Source: Leptospira harrisiae (GTDB lineage Bacteria; Spirochaetota; Leptospiria; Leptospirales; Leptospiraceae). From it: a DNA stretch of 64,000 bases. Position 1 is the stretch's first letter. Each line of letters begins with the position of its first letter. Both the position numbers and the translations under genes were made by a program. Where the stretch lies: NCBI RefSeq assembly GCF_002811945.1, contig NZ_NPDX01000001.1:434001-498000 (forward strand). Reading direction: 5' to 3'. The notes beneath the pieces are model-generated. The model saw nothing but the letters and a program-made list of their open reading frames with translations, ran no database searches and had not been told where the DNA came from. Of this stretch, positions 36,501 to 47,080 are shown in pieces.

Positions 36501-37603
36501 ATTCCTTCTCCGTACAAAGTATCTCCTAAAAAGGAATAATAGATTAGTTTTGTTTTTTCAACTGTTTTGGTAACAGAAAATCGTTTTACTGAAGATTTGT
36601 TGAAAGCTCCGAACTTGGTTCTTAATTCTTCTGATCCAACTAGTTTGTCTAGACCCAAGGCAATACTTTCCGAATCGCCCACCGAACAAACATAAGCTCC
36701 TTCATTATGATCTAACATTTCTCCAATCCCACCTCCGTTCGTAGCAACAATGGGAAGAGCCGATGCCATCGCATCCAAAACAGAAGTTCCTAGACCTTCT
36801 TCTTTTGAAGTGAGGGTGAAAATGTCGAATAAAGAGAGGAGTGCAGGAATATCTTTTCTATATCCAGTAAAAATAACTTTATTAGAAATTCCTAATTGTT
36901 CTGCTTGTGTTTTTAATTTGTTTTCTAGTTTTCCATCACCAACGATCATTAGTCGGAAGTCAATATTCGTTTTCATTTTTGAGATTGCATTTAGAAGAGT
37001 TTCTTGGTCTTTGTGATCGACTAAGGCTGCCACATTTCCGATGATGATACATTTTTTTGGAATGTGAAATTCTTCTCTTAAATATTCGTGTGGAGCAGAT
37101 TTCGAAAATCGTTTTAAATCAATTCCAGAATAAACGGTGATAATTTTTTCAGGTGCAATTTTACTTTCAATCATCACAGCTTTGATTTTTTGCGAAACAG
37201 GTAGATAATAATCGTTAGCTGGGTGTTGGTATTTCCATCGTGAGAAAAAACTGGACTTTGGTTTGAAATCCACTCTTCTTGAAACAATCAACGGAATGTT
37301 TAAATGGTTTCGTTTCGCAAGTAATGCAAGTGTATGTGCATGTGCTGTATGAGTATGAATGAGTTTTATGTTCTTTGAGATACAGAGGGATCGAATATTC
37401 TTATATGCTTTTCTGTCCCATTCCCCACGCATTTCGATTGGTATAAATTCGTAACCGTTCTCTTTGCATTTTGTTTCTAAGGGAGAACCAGGTTGTCCTA
37501 CAACAATTTGAGGAATTTTGAAATTGGTAAGTCCTTGGACTAAATAAAAAAGCTGTTGTTCTCCGCCACGCCACTCGCGTGAAGTATTGATATGAAGGAT
37601 CAA
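36497..37603 (-). CDS. Glycosyltransferase family 4
   Basis: A 368-residue GT-B fold retaining glycosyltransferase. It starts LHINTSREWRGGEQQLFYL (sugar-acceptor side Gly-rich loop), has IIVYSGIDLKRF-like TVYSGIDL, and the nucleotide-sugar site with TLTSKEEGLGTSVLDAMASALPIVATNGGGIGEML (EX7E). The start is TTG at 37603, two bases after the end of the preceding gene, without a clear ribosome site, so translation is probably coupled. It overlaps polA by four bases. Donor and acceptor unknown; surface glycan or LPS is likely. Confidence 0.88.
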   Translation of the reverse strand: MILHINTSREWRGGEQQLFYLVQGLTNFKIPQIVVGQPGSPLETKCKENGYEFIPIEMRGEWDRKAYKNIRSLCISKNIKLIHTHTAHAHTLALLAKRNHLNIPLIVSRRVDFKPKSSFFSRWKYQHPANDYYLPVSQKIKAVMIESKIAPEKIITVYSGIDLKRFSKSAPHEYLREEFHIPKKCIIIGNVAALVDHKDQETLLNAISKMKTNIDFRLMIVGDGKLENKLKTQAEQLGISNKVIFTGYRKDIPALLSLFDIFTLTSKEEGLGTSVLDAMASALPIVATNGGGIGEMLDHNEGAYVCSVGDSESIALGLDKLVGSEELRTKFGAFNKSSVKRFSVTKTVEKTKLIYYSFLGDTLYGEGI

Positions 37604-37604
37604 A

Positions 37605-38207
37605 TTATAAGTGTTTGGAACGGTCGTATTCGAGTGCGATGATGGAACCCATAACTTTGAATCCCGCCGGTGCTTCGTCTACCATTCCTTCTCCGTGAAA
37701 CATTACTTTAACGGAGTCCATCATGGCATTGATAATTTTCAATCCTTTTCCCATGTTCTTATGTTTTTGGCTGGAACCATTATAAGGAAGGGTGTCCGGT
37801 TTTTTACTTTGGTGATTTTTGATATGGTCGAGGAAGGTACTAAAACATTGAGATTGGTTGGACCGAAGAAGTTCTTTGTCGGTTTCGGGAAGCGATCCTT
37901 CTTCCGATAATCCTGATCCATAATCTAAGATATAAAGAGTGAATTTTGAGGAGTCAATCCTCCAGCGACAGATGATGGTTTCATCGCAATGACAAGATAC
38001 ATTGGCAGATACTGCGTTTGTCAGTGCCTCATCAGCAGCAAGTTCAATGTGCATGACATTTTCTGTGTTGAAGCCATTGTCTTCCAAGGTTCGTTTGAGT
38101 TCTTTTCTGAAATGTTTAACGGAAGACATGTCAGGAGGTAAAAACATCGCATACGACCCAGGAGAGGGGCATAGCAAATACGGTAAAACTTCTGATGGTG
38201 CTGTCAA
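37605..38207 (-). CDS. Anti-sigma-factor-type ATP-binding protein (HATPase_c_2)
   Basis: A protein of up to 200 residues with an RsbW/SpoIIAB-like GHKL kinase domain. The N box is IELAADEALTNAVSANV, the G1 box LDYGSGLSEEG, and GKGLKIINAMMDSVKV closes the ATP lid. Such proteins bind anti-anti-sigma factors or sigma factors and phosphorylate partners. No partner gene is adjacent. A start at TTG 38207 has AGGGGG upstream; ATG 38147 (MFLPPDMSSVKHF) matches the family start more closely and cannot be excluded. It is first in the GT4-polA operon. Confidence 0.83.
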   Translation of the reverse strand: MTAPSEVLPYLLCPSPGSYAMFLPPDMSSVKHFRKELKRTLEDNGFNTENVMHIELAADEALTNAVSANVSCHCDETIICRWRIDSSKFTLYILDYGSGLSEEGSLPETDKELLRSNQSQCFSTFLDHIKNHQSKKPDTLPYNGSSQKHKNMGKGLKIINAMMDSVKVMFHGEGMVDEAPAGFKVMGSIIALEYDRSKHL

Positions 38208-38305
38208 CTGCCGCTTTTTCCCCCTCTCTTACTCATATTACACGAACAAGAGGGAGAAAAAAAGTCAAAAATCCTTTAATTAGGAAATGCTTAGGAAAAA
38301 ATTTC

Positions 38306-39856
38306 CTAAATGGAGATCCCGAGAGCCTTTGCTAGCTGCTCCATTCGTTTGAGAAGCTTCTCTTGGCCAAGTAGGCTAAAAAGGATGGGAAGTTCCAAAC
38401 CATGAGATTTCCCCGTTGTGATGGCCCGAATGGGCATAAAAAGAGTCCTACCTTTTTCCCCAGTGGTTTCTCCTGCCTTTGCCATGGCTTCTTTGTATTC
38501 ATCTGGAGAGGTGAGTGGTTTTGCTTTCACCGTTTGGTAAAAAGCAGAAACTACCGTCTTGCCATTTCCTTCCAAAATCAGTTGTTTCGCTTCTTCATTT
38601 TCAAATTGGAGATTTTCTAAAAAGAATTCTTCGATGTAGGGTGGAGCTTGTATGAGTCTGTCCAAATACACACGCACTGAATCTAAAATGGAAAGGAGTT
38701 GTGGATTGGTTCCTATTTTGTATTCTTCTGGAATTTGGCAGTCTTTCAGAAAGGGTTCGAGTTCCTTTCCTAAAGTTTCTATTTTTACATCACGGATGTA
38801 TTTATTCGACATCCAGTTGAGTTTTGATTTCGGGTTTAGATATTCTGCAAGTCCGAGAAGGGATAACTTATTGAAATCAACTGTTTCCTTTTCTTCTTCT
38901 TTGAGTTTTTTGAACACATCAAAGGTAGCAGGGGATTTGGAGCAGCGTTCCACATCAAAGACGGAACAAAGTTCCGCATCACTCATATATTCTTTACCAT
39001 CAGGCGAAGTCCAACCGAGGAGTGCCATATAGTTTCTCATGGTATCACTGGAATAACCTAAGTCGCGGAAGGCAAGGACGGAGGTAGCTCCCGCACGTTT
39101 GGAAAGTTTTTTCCCATCGGTTCCTACAATTTCACTCGCATGAGCAAAACGTGGAAGTGGAAATCCAAAGGCTTCAAATATTAAAATTTGGCGAGGGGTA
39201 TTGGAAAGATGTCCCACTCCGCGAATCACATGAGTGATTTTCATGAGTGCATCATCGATCACCACAGCATAGTTATACGACGGAAACCCATCGGACTTCA
39301 CAATAATAAAGTCACCAATGAGTTTGGATTCAAACTTTACTTTTCCTTGGATCATATCATCTACGATGACAATTTTATGAGGAGTTTTGAATCTTACTGT
39401 AAAAGGAATTTTTTTCTCAATTTGAGATTGGATTTCTGCATCAGTAAGGTCTGAACATTTCCCATCATAGATGTATGGAATTCCCATCGCATCGGCTTGT
39501 TTTTTTTTGCCGTCGAGTTCTTCTGCAGAACAAAAACAACGATACGCTTTTTTTTCAGAGATCAGTTTGTCTGTGTATTCTTTATAAATATGAATTCTTT
39601 CCGATTGAGTGTATGGGCCGTTCGGGCCACCCACACCTGGACCTTCATCCCACTCCATACCAAGCCATTTCAAAGATTCTAAAATAATTTTGAAAGATGC
39701 TTCTGTGGAACGATCTTGGTCAGTGTCTTCAATACGAAGTAAAAACTTTCCTTTTTTTGCTTTCGCATATAAATAATTAAATAAAGCGGTTCTTGCTCCT
39801 CCTACATGGAGAAATCCGGATGGGGACGGGGCAAAACGAGTGCGAACTTCTGTCAT
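38306..39856 (-). CDS. gltX: Glutamyl-tRNA synthetase
   Basis: A 516-residue class I synthetase charging tRNA with glutamate. The HIGH motif appears as [18 protein letters not shown] and the KMSKS motif as KKLSKRAGA near residue 250. RIEDTDQ and the Glu-specific [17 protein letters not shown] region ([14 protein letters not shown]) are present. The C-terminal anticodon-binding domain is complete. Whether it is discriminating (Glu only) or also charges tRNA-Gln cannot be read safely. Its start overlaps the preceding lipoprotein gene by four bases. Confidence 0.96.
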   Translation of the reverse strand: MTEVRTRFAPSPSGFLHVGGARTALFNYLYAKAKKGKFLLRIEDTDQDRSTEASFKIILESLKWLGMEWDEGPGVGGPNGPYTQSERIHIYKEYTDKLISEKKAYRCFCSAEELDGKKKQADAMGIPYIYDGKCSDLTDAEIQSQIEKKIPFTVRFKTPHKIVIVDDMIQGKVKFESKLIGDFIIVKSDGFPSYNYAVVIDDALMKITHVIRGVGHLSNTPRQILIFEAFGFPLPRFAHASEIVGTDGKKLSKRAGATSVLAFRDLGYSSDTMRNYMALLGWTSPDGKEYMSDAELCSVFDVERCSKSPATFDVFKKLKEEEKETVDFNKLSLLGLAEYLNPKSKLNWMSNKYIRDVKIETLGKELEPFLKDCQIPEEYKIGTNPQLLSILDSVRVYLDRLIQAPPYIEEFFLENLQFENEEAKQLILEGNGKTVVSAFYQTVKAKPLTSPDEYKEAMAKAGETTGEKGRTLFMPIRAITTGKSHGLELPILFSLLGQEKLLKRMEQLAKALGISI

Positions 39857-40725
39857 TTCATTTCCTCTTTGAGTAAAAAGTCTCCGATCCGTTTATAACC
39901 AAATGGTTCTTTTGTTTTAGAAGTAAGTCCATTGGTGTATGGCGGAACAAAGAATATCTGTGTATCATTTTCTTTATAGATTAGTTTAAAAAATAGTTTA
40001 TCGGATTCTGTTTCGTTTAATTCATAACGAAGTTGTAGATAGTCATAATGATTGGATATATGTTCCGATTTGATTGTACCAGCTTCTTGTTTGGAAAAAA
40101 CTGTGGAGTTGGCAAAAAATTCCATACTTCCCAAACTATGAGACCAACGACTATCACCGCCAAGTTCGGAACGAATTCCTTCTTCAAGGAGTTGTGCTGT
40201 ATCCCCACCTAATTCAAATATGTCGAATTCTTCGATGGAAGATTTAATTTCATTGGAATTGTTTTTGTTTTCTAATAGGGAAGTAAGAGTTGAACCCTTG
40301 GTTTCTGAAAAATAAGAGTTGGTATAAAAAAAGAAAATACGTTTTTCTGAGTCTTCTTTTTTGAATTTTCCTACTTTTCGATTCCAAATGATCTTATAAG
40401 ATTCAAAAGGTTCGTTTCCAAACTCAGCTTTGATTTTTGATAATAAGTTACTGTCATAAGCAATGAAACTGAGCTCAATTTTCTCTGCATATCCGACGGA
40501 TTTGCCAGGTTCCCATTCAATGAATCGGAAGTGAGATGAACCTTCTCTAAAGAAAGTTGAGTTCATTTTTCTAGGTGATTTGATGTATAAAACGGAAGCC
40601 GGAATTTCTGAAATTGACTCTCTAGTGATGAGTGATTTCAGGTTCTGGCAGTTGGATCCAGAAAAAAAAATCAAAGTACATAAAAGCCAATAGAATCGGG
40701 AGTATACTTGAGTTTCTGGGGACAT
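39853..40725 (-). CDS. Putative lipoprotein, function unknown
   Basis: A 290-residue protein with a hydrophobic leader ending FSGSNC (Cys near 26), a plausible spirochaetal lipobox. The rest is rich in beta strands and charged residues ([32 protein letters not shown]), with no known domain. Its stop overlaps gltX by four bases, so it is cotranscribed ahead of gltX. It diverges from the topoisomerase operon. Confidence 0.72.
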   Translation of the reverse strand: MSPETQVYSRFYWLLCTLIFFSGSNCQNLKSLITRESISEIPASVLYIKSPRKMNSTFFREGSSHFRFIEWEPGKSVGYAEKIELSFIAYDSNLLSKIKAEFGNEPFESYKIIWNRKVGKFKKEDSEKRIFFFYTNSYFSETKGSTLTSLLENKNNSNEIKSSIEEFDIFELGGDTAQLLEEGIRSELGGDSRWSHSLGSMEFFANSTVFSKQEAGTIKSEHISNHYDYLQLRYELNETESDKLFFKLIYKENDTQIFFVPPYTNGLTSKTKEPFGYKRIGDFLLKEEMK

Positions 40726-40805
40726 AGACCGGTGCGTATCGCCAGTCTAAAAAGGGAAAACCGCTTGACAAGTCAATTCACCCCATCCCTGTGTCATTTG
40801 GAACC

Positions 40806-42176
40806 ATGAAGAACGAAGAACAGTATCCGAAACGCCCCTTTGAAGACCAAGTGAATGATGACCAAAGGAAATACTCTCGCTATGTATGCGATTCAAGAGC
40901 CATTCCGCAAGAAATTGATGGTCTAAAGCCTGTTCAACGGAGGATTTTATGGGCGATGTGGAACTCGGATGCTCGTAACCGCCATACCAAAACGGTAAAA
41001 GTGGCAGGACTTGCCATGGGATACCACCCGCACGGTGACCGTTCCATCCAAGACGCCCTTTCCCAAATGGCACAAGACTTTGCTTTTGCTAATAACTATC
41101 CGCTCGTACATGGAGAAGGAACTTTTGGTGACGTTCTCGATCCGAATGCAATTGCTTCCCCTCGTTATACGGAAGTCAAACTTTCCGACTTTGCGAAAGA
41201 TTTAGGATTCTTTGAAAGTTTACCGGACATTGATTATGTCAAAAACTACGATGAAACCGAAGATGAACCCATTCATTTTGTAGGAAAAGTTCCAGTTGTA
41301 CTCTTAAATAACATCCAAGGGATTGCAACGGGGTTTCGTTGTTTCATTCCTGCACATAAACTCAGTGATGTCATCGATTCTCAAGTGACTTATTTAAAAA
41401 CTGGAAAACCTAAAAAAGTCACTCCATGGTACAAAGGGTACGGTGGAGAAGTGAAGTTGTCCAAAAATGACAACGGTAGCACTGTGATGTCCACTACCTT
41501 CGGATTTAAAAAAGAAGATGGAAAATTGTTTCTCGTTGATGCTCCGATGAACTGGAACCGAGAAAAGGTAGTTAACCATCTAGATGATTTGATTGAGAAA
41601 AAAGACAATTGGCTAAAAGACTATGTGGATCATTCCAGCCAAACATTTAAAATCGAACTCGTTGCGAAAAAAGGGGAAGAACCTTCTGAAAAAGAAATCA
41701 AAGAACTTTTTTCTAAAGAAAACAATGAAGTTTTAACGATCAACGTCATCACTCACGAGGGAAAACTTCGTAACTTTGTCCCTGAAGAAATTATCAAACG
41801 ATTCTGTGATTTTAGAAAAACTCATCTCATTCGTCGTTTCAAACGACTCGCAGGTCTCGAAAAAGAAAAGATCGATCGAAATTCGGAACTCATTCGTTTT
41901 ATCAAAGAAAAATGGAACGAAAAAGTAACAGGGATTAAATCTAAAAAAGAATTCGAAGACAAATTGAAAGCAGCGAAGTTCGTTTATTTCGAATGGTTGA
42001 GTTCCATTCCTGTGTATCGAATGACTTTGGAAGAAGTTCGTAAATGTGAAGATGCCATTGTAGAAGCAAAAACAAAATACACAGAGTATACGGCATTACA
42101 AAAAGATGATAAAAAACTCACCGGTTTTATGACCGATGAACTTGATGAACTGAAGAAAAAATGGGATCCGAAATAA
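40806..42176 (+). CDS. Type IIA topoisomerase A subunit, divergent and short
   Basis: A 456-residue breakage-reunion subunit. It has the entry motif [30 protein letters not shown] and the catalytic Tyr (residue 126 counted from the GTG at 40791) in [11 protein letters not shown]. Gyrase has AAAMRYTE there; ASPRY is the form typical of eukaryotic topoisomerase II. It stops after the coiled-coil/tower region and lacks the C-terminal beta-pinwheel, so it should not wrap DNA like gyrase. The residue equal to quinolone-site Ser83 is Arg. ATG 40806 is preferred over GTG 40791; neither has a strong ribosome site. The B subunit follows six bases later. Confidence 0.88.
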   Translation: MKNEEQYPKRPFEDQVNDDQRKYSRYVCDSRAIPQEIDGLKPVQRRILWAMWNSDARNRHTKTVKVAGLAMGYHPHGDRSIQDALSQMAQDFAFANNYPLVHGEGTFGDVLDPNAIASPRYTEVKLSDFAKDLGFFESLPDIDYVKNYDETEDEPIHFVGKVPVVLLNNIQGIATGFRCFIPAHKLSDVIDSQVTYLKTGKPKKVTPWYKGYGGEVKLSKNDNGSTVMSTTFGFKKEDGKLFLVDAPMNWNREKVVNHLDDLIEKKDNWLKDYVDHSSQTFKIELVAKKGEEPSEKEIKELFSKENNEVLTINVITHEGKLRNFVPEEIIKRFCDFRKTHLIRRFKRLAGLEKEKIDRNSELIRFIKEKWNEKVTGIKSKKEFEDKLKAAKFVYFEWLSSIPVYRMTLEEVRKCEDAIVEAKTKYTEYTALQKDDKKLTGFMTDELDELKKKWDPK

Positions 42177-42182
42177 ATAGTT

Positions 42183-44309
42183 ATGGCTCAAAAAACTGAA
42201 AAAACCTCAGGAAATTCGCGAAATTTTAAGAAATTATCTCACGTAGAACACGTAAGAATGAGGACAGGGATGTGGCTTGGCCAAAACTCTCTTTCCACTT
42301 TCGAGCAACATTTTTTTACCAAGGACAGTGCGGGAACGTATGAAGTGTCCCACGAAGAGTTATCTGACATTCCGGCAAAAATTAAATGTTTAGATGAAGC
42401 TTGTATGAACTGTGTGGATGAGTACAGAAAAAACTTAAACGACAAATCCATTCCAGAAAAAGACAAGATGAACAAACTCATCGTACAATTGTCTACTGAT
42501 CGCAAACGAGTGACCATCCAAGACAATGGTCGTGGAATTCCTGCTGACAATGCAGAAGGGGTTTACCTCCATTTGATGTATGGAGAAAACTTTGATGATA
42601 TTGCAAAGGAAGATCATGTCGCCGGACAAAACGGAGTAGGGATTTCTCTTGTTAGAATGGTGTCCTCTTTTTTCAGAGTAAAAACCATAAATGGTGGGAA
42701 AGCTTATAAAAAGATGTTTAGCATTCATGATGATGCTAAAAAAGTCATTCGTAGTTTCAAACTTCAAAAAGAAGATATGGAAAAAGTGTTTTTGTATTTT
42801 GATGAACACGGAACTTTTGCTGACTGTCCTCTACTTTCCGCTGACCAAATCAAACAACTGAAAGCTCCTTGTGACAAAACCGGAATGACAGCAGTTGTGG
42901 AAACAGCAAAAAAGGAAGACCACGGAACCACGGTTGAATTTGAATTAAACCCTGCTTATTTTAATAACCTAGATACTACTTTTAACATTAATTTGGTGAA
43001 ACAATACCTGCAAGACATTGCGATGTCAAATCCAGGACTCGAAGTTGTATTCATTCACAAAACGGGAAAAGAAAAGTACAAATTTAAAAAAGGTTTTGAT
43101 GAGATTTTTAGTAACTCCGAGATGGTTTACTATAAATTAGATTATGCAGATAAAACTTCTGCTTCACAAATCCATATGGAAACCTATGTGGTTTTGGGCC
43201 AAAATAAAAACCTAACATGGGTGAACTCCATTTTTTGCCCACAAGGTGGATCTGCCATCGAGTATTTAGAAAACAGACTTTGTGATGAGGTTCGTAAAAA
43301 ATCACAAATTGTAAGTTTAGAAAAGAAACTCAATACACAATGTACGCGAAACGATGTAAGAAATTGTTTTCATATGTATGTGAACCTTCGTATCCTCAAT
43401 CCACGTTTTAAATCCCAAGATAAATCTTACCTCATCAATGACTTAAATGAGGACATCCGAAAGTCTGTGGACAAACATCTCGACAAACTTTTGAAAAAAA
43501 CAGGTCTAATCGAAGAAATTAAGATGGTGATGGAACGTAGGACCCAGCTGAAACAGCTCGAGGACGCGCAGAAAGGCCTCCGTAAGGCGTCTCGAAACAA
43601 TATCCCTAAGCTGATGCCTCCGACTGGCAAACCAAACGATCCAGGCCGAATTCTATTTGTGGCAGAAGGGGACTCGGCGATTGCGGGTTTACGCCCTGCA
43701 AGAAATCCAAAGTTACATGGACTTTTCCCACTTCGGGGAAAACCACTGAACTGTAAAGGGATGTCTCTTGCAAAGGCTATGCAAAACGAAGAAATGAAAA
43801 ACATCGTTGCCATCGTGGGCCTTCCTCTAGACCAAAAAGTAAAGTCCATTGATGAACTTCACTACGATCGAATTAGTATCATTACCGATGCAGATTTTGA
43901 TGGATATGCCATTCGGTCACTCATGTTGTCTTTTTTCTATGAGTATTGGCCCGAACTTTTTGATTTGGGTTTTATCAATATCTCTGCTGCTCCACTTTAC
44001 GAAGTGGATGTGAAGTGGAAAGATGCAAAAAAAGAAACTGTATTTTGTATTGATGATTCCGACTACGACAAGTTAGTTGTTCGTGTTAATAAACAAGGTG
44101 CCGAAATTACTCGTAAAAAACGAAATAAGGGACTTGGGGAAACAGGAAAAGAGGCAATGAAATATGCCGTCGACCATTGTATGACCACCATTACAGTGGG
44201 AAACAAAAAGACTGCAAAAAATACACAAGACCTTTGGTTCCACAAAGACTATGCGGAAAAACGTAGGGAAGCAATTTCTGAATACTCAATGAGTGTGATC
44301 CAAGACTAA
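42183..44309 (+). CDS. Type IIA topoisomerase B subunit, divergent
   Basis: A 708-residue ATPase/TOPRIM subunit. The GHKL ATPase has [14 protein letters not shown] (E72), QDNGRGIP (D114) and [12 protein letters not shown]; the TOPRIM domain has AEGDSA (E495) and DADFDG (D569, D571, D573). After EGDSA comes [12 protein letters not shown], closer to the FPLRGKxLN of eukaryotic and viral topoisomerase II than to the LPLKGKILN of GyrB. With the A subunit it should make an ATP-dependent strand-passage enzyme. Annotation as topoisomerase IV (ParE) is reasonable but the pair is clearly unlike standard ParE/ParC. Confidence 0.9.
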   Translation: MAQKTEKTSGNSRNFKKLSHVEHVRMRTGMWLGQNSLSTFEQHFFTKDSAGTYEVSHEELSDIPAKIKCLDEACMNCVDEYRKNLNDKSIPEKDKMNKLIVQLSTDRKRVTIQDNGRGIPADNAEGVYLHLMYGENFDDIAKEDHVAGQNGVGISLVRMVSSFFRVKTINGGKAYKKMFSIHDDAKKVIRSFKLQKEDMEKVFLYFDEHGTFADCPLLSADQIKQLKAPCDKTGMTAVVETAKKEDHGTTVEFELNPAYFNNLDTTFNINLVKQYLQDIAMSNPGLEVVFIHKTGKEKYKFKKGFDEIFSNSEMVYYKLDYADKTSASQIHMETYVVLGQNKNLTWVNSIFCPQGGSAIEYLENRLCDEVRKKSQIVSLEKKLNTQCTRNDVRNCFHMYVNLRILNPRFKSQDKSYLINDLNEDIRKSVDKHLDKLLKKTGLIEEIKMVMERRTQLKQLEDAQKGLRKASRNNIPKLMPPTGKPNDPGRILFVAEGDSAIAGLRPARNPKLHGLFPLRGKPLNCKGMSLAKAMQNEEMKNIVAIVGLPLDQKVKSIDELHYDRISIITDADFDGYAIRSLMLSFFYEYWPELFDLGFINISAAPLYEVDVKWKDAKKETVFCIDDSDYDKLVVRVNKQGAEITRKKRNKGLGETGKEAMKYAVDHCMTTITVGNKKTAKNTQDLWFHKDYAEKRREAISEYSMSVIQD

Positions 44310-44343
44310 TGTTTTTCTTTTAAAACTTTTGCCGACAAACAAA

Positions 44344-44382
44344 GCCAAACGAAGGGGATTTTTGTAGTTCTTTCCGTTTGGC
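44344..44382. terminator. Weak hairpin after topoisomerase operon
   Basis: GCCAAACG ... CGTTTGGC gives an 8-bp stem with a 23-base loop, 35 bases after the B-subunit stop. No T-run follows, so an intrinsic terminator is doubtful; it may be an RNA 3'-end stabiliser. Nothing else is seen between 44310 and 44468. Confidence 0.25.
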
Positions 44383-44468
44383 ATAGCGATCACTCCTCAT
44401 TCCATAGGTCTTAAGGGTTTTCCAATTTATAAGCTTGCCTTCGATTTCTGATTCGTAATTTTTAGGGG

Positions 44469-46370
44469 ATGAATCCTGGGTCTCCTAAAAAAGTTAAGCC
44501 TTCAACAAAGTCTTTATCTAAGACCAAATCAAAAGAAAAGGAAGAATCGATTCTACCTTTTCATCCACTGCCTTTATTTTTTCCAATCCCCGTTTCTTTA
44601 AATCGTAAATCAAAATCCTTTTTCTTAATTTTAAATATTTTTATTTTTTTTCAATGTTCTTCTCTACAAGAAAAACCCAATGCAGTTTATCACAAAAACT
44701 TATCCGCAACAGAAAAAGTGGTTTCATCTAAAATAGAAGAATTGCAGAAATCCGGAATCAAATCCTTATCATTCATGTATATGTTAGGTGATGGTGTAGT
44801 CCATTCTGGAACTTTGGGAATAAACAATAAAGACCAGATACATAGGTTTAAAATTGGAAGTATCACCAAACTTTTTACAGGAATTGCACTTTTGCAATTA
44901 CAAGAGAGAGGTAAACTTCGATTAGATGATCCGGTATCCAAATACTTACCGGAAATAAATTCGATGCCCACTAGAGAGCTAAAATATCGCGAAATCACCA
45001 TTCGAGACATTTTAACCCACCAATCGGGATTACCTTCTGATTTGGCTTCCGGTTTTTTCCTTTCCCCAGATGCAAAAGAACCTGAGATATTAGCTGCTTT
45101 TCGTACCCTCCCACAAACTCTACCTTTGACGGAAAGAAACGAACCTGGGAAAACCCATTCCTATTCCAATTATGGATTTGGACTTTTGGGAAATATCATT
45201 GAACGTACATCAGGCGTTGGCATTGAAGAATACTTCCAAAAGAATATTTTTATGAAAGCAGGAATGAAACATTCCACCTTGTTAGAGTTAAATGACGGTT
45301 CAGAGTTAGTATCTGGATATTCTGGTTTACTTTGGAAAACAAAAACACAACTGCCTGTGATTCGTGATTTGACGGCAGGTTCTTTATCGACCACCGGGGA
45401 AGATATGGGGCTTTTTATGAAGGCATTCTTCCAAAGCAAAAGGGGAGGTGGCTTACTTTCAGAAGCCAGTTTTTCTGAATTCCATCGTATCCAAAACGGC
45501 CCTAGTTCCAATTTTCAAATGAAACTAGGTCTTCCTGTTTTGATAGAGGAAATGGTGAGTGGAGAAAAATCCATATGGATTTCCGGTCACTCTGGATCCT
45601 TACCACCGTTTTTTGCAGATTTGGTGTATGAACCAGAATCCGAAACTACAAGTTTTATTGTGGGAAATACTCTGAGTTTTGCAACAGGATCCATCCGACC
45701 AACGAACAAAGAATTGTTGGAAATTGTATACGAATACAAAACAGGATTGAAATTAGAATCTCCTCCTTTGCCAGAACGCAAAAACCAAAACCGTTTAGAT
45801 GGTTTTTATGGCCTTTATGTTTCTCCTTTGAGTGTTCACGAAGTAAAACCCGGCAATCCACCTAAAATTGAAATGATGGGTTTTGACTTTGATTTGGTGG
45901 AAAAAGAAAATCGATTCGGAACCAACTTACGTTTGTTTTTCGGTTTGATTCCTATAAAAGATAAAACATTAGAATCTATGCGGATCGAATTTGAACCCTG
46001 GGAAGGGAATTCTGTTTTTACTTTGTATTCACTAAATGCTGCCAAAGGAAGTTGGGGTTTTGGAGTTTTGGTCCGACCTGATTACCGGTTGCCAGAAAAA
46101 TCTTTTTTTACAACTTATAAAACGAAGGATCCGTATTCACTCATTTCCAGAGTGGAGCTTAAAGTAGATAAACGTGGATTTATCAATGCAAAAATTTATT
46201 ATTTGTTAGGTGGTATGGAAAATACTAACCAATTCCCTTGCCAATTAGAATCAGAATCCACACTTCGGATATTAGGTTTTGGTCGCAATTTAGGGGAGAG
46301 GATGGATCTAAAAAAAGTGGATGGGAAACCGGTGCTCGTATATTCGGGGATTCAGTTTTTGGGGGAATAA
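44469..46370 (+). CDS. Serine beta-lactamase-fold hydrolase, probable lipoprotein
   Basis: A protein of up to 633 residues with a class C beta-lactamase/esterase domain (about 80-420). It has the nucleophile motif S131-I-T-K134, the YSN motif at 232-234 (SYSNYG) and HSG in ISGHSGSLPPFF. A hydrophobic segment ending FIFFQC (about 51-63) looks like a lipoprotein signal, but 50 basic residues precede it; either it is a real extension or the true start lies further in. A C-terminal ~200-residue beta-rich domain follows. Substrate unknown; peptidoglycan or ester hydrolysis are options. Confidence 0.83.
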   Translation: MNPGSPKKVKPSTKSLSKTKSKEKEESILPFHPLPLFFPIPVSLNRKSKSFFLILNIFIFFQCSSLQEKPNAVYHKNLSATEKVVSSKIEELQKSGIKSLSFMYMLGDGVVHSGTLGINNKDQIHRFKIGSITKLFTGIALLQLQERGKLRLDDPVSKYLPEINSMPTRELKYREITIRDILTHQSGLPSDLASGFFLSPDAKEPEILAAFRTLPQTLPLTERNEPGKTHSYSNYGFGLLGNIIERTSGVGIEEYFQKNIFMKAGMKHSTLLELNDGSELVSGYSGLLWKTKTQLPVIRDLTAGSLSTTGEDMGLFMKAFFQSKRGGGLLSEASFSEFHRIQNGPSSNFQMKLGLPVLIEEMVSGEKSIWISGHSGSLPPFFADLVYEPESETTSFIVGNTLSFATGSIRPTNKELLEIVYEYKTGLKLESPPLPERKNQNRLDGFYGLYVSPLSVHEVKPGNPPKIEMMGFDFDLVEKENRFGTNLRLFFGLIPIKDKTLESMRIEFEPWEGNSVFTLYSLNAAKGSWGFGVLVRPDYRLPEKSFFTTYKTKDPYSLISRVELKVDKRGFINAKIYYLLGGMENTNQFPCQLESESTLRILGFGRNLGERMDLKKVDGKPVLVYSGIQFLGE

Positions 46371-46392
46371 GGGGCAGGGGTAGAGATATACT

Positions 46393-46416
46393 ATTGCCTA
46401 ATCGAAACTAGGCAAT
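46393..46416. terminator. Hairpin between convergent genes
   Basis: ATTGCCTA-ATCGAAAC-TAGGCAAT is an 8-bp stem with an 8-base loop, placed between the end of the serine hydrolase gene and the end of the TRL array. It could terminate transcription from either side, but no clear T-run follows on either strand. Confidence 0.4.
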
Positions 46417-46428
46417 GGTAAGAGGTTG

Positions 46429-46755
46429 TTAGTCTCCTCTTGCGATCGTACAAATGCTAGTAAAAAGACCAAAAATATTAGTATATTGATAATCAACAGC
46501 TTTCACAACCTTGATTCCACCATCTTCTTGGGCACTCTTAATACTTGCATCTCCAACAGTAATTGCATAAGCAATGGAATACGCACAAGCATCTCCAGTT
46601 TTAGCTCCAACTTCGGTTGCAGTTGAAATATCCTTATTGAGTGTTACATTGGTGTACAAGTATCCTGGGTTAATTCCATATCCTGGACCAGCAACGGAAC
46701 AATTGAAAAGGGCAAACCCTATCATCATAACAAATAAAAGGTTAATTTTTTTCAT
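46429..46755 (-). CDS. TRL-family lipoprotein (third of tandem array)
   Basis: A 108-residue TRL-like (PF13146) lipoprotein with lipobox LFNC. It has the family pattern: aromatic YLYTN, LNKDISTATEVGAKTGDAC, GDASIKSAQEDGGIKVVKAVDY and the ending CTIARGD shared by all three copies. ATG 46755 is two bases after the second copy's stop; AGAGGAG, the codons for Arg-Gly in the end of that copy, is its ribosome site. Family function unknown; TRL means tRNA-associated locus. Confidence 0.83.
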   Translation of the reverse strand: MKKINLLFVMMIGFALFNCSVAGPGYGINPGYLYTNVTLNKDISTATEVGAKTGDACAYSIAYAITVGDASIKSAQEDGGIKVVKAVDYQYTNIFGLFTSICTIARGD

Positions 46756-46756
46756 C

Positions 46757-47080
46757 TTAGTCTCCTCTCGCAATTGTACAAACTCTGCTGTATAAGAGAG
46801 TTAACAAAGAAAGTCGTGAATAATCAACAGCTTTCACAACTTTGATTCCACCTTGTTCTGCCGCTGCACCAATGCCACCATCTCCTAAATACAAGATAGA
46901 AAGAATACCGTGAGTACAAGCAGTTCCTGTTTTTGTTCCAAGGTCATTTCCAGTGGAAACGTCTTTGTTCATTGTAATATTCTGAAAAAGATATCCCGGT
47001 GGTGTTGTGTATTGAACGGAACAATTGGCAAAAAAAACAGCGATGATTAATATACCTAATACTTTAATTAAATTCTTCAT
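46757..47080 (-). CDS. TRL-family lipoprotein (second of tandem array)
   Basis: A 107-residue paralogue with lipobox FANC, then GYLFQNITMNKDVSTGNDLGTKTG and GIKVVKAVDY, ending CTIARGD. The ATG at 47080 shares a base with the previous stop (TAATG), and AGGGGAG in the last codons of the first copy is the ribosome site. Two Cys of the mature protein (ACTHG, VCTIA) are shared with the other copies and may pair. Confidence 0.83.
   Translation of the reverse strand: MKNLIKVLGILIIAVFFANCSVQYTTPPGYLFQNITMNKDVSTGNDLGTKTGTACTHGILSILYLGDGGIGAAAEQGGIKVVKAVDYSRLSLLTLLYSRVCTIARGD

Noticed and set aside
38291..38309. TTAGGAAA-AAA-TTTCCTAA palindrome at the gltX stop
   Set aside because: The stem is AT-rich with no following T-run on the gltX side; too weak to call a terminator.
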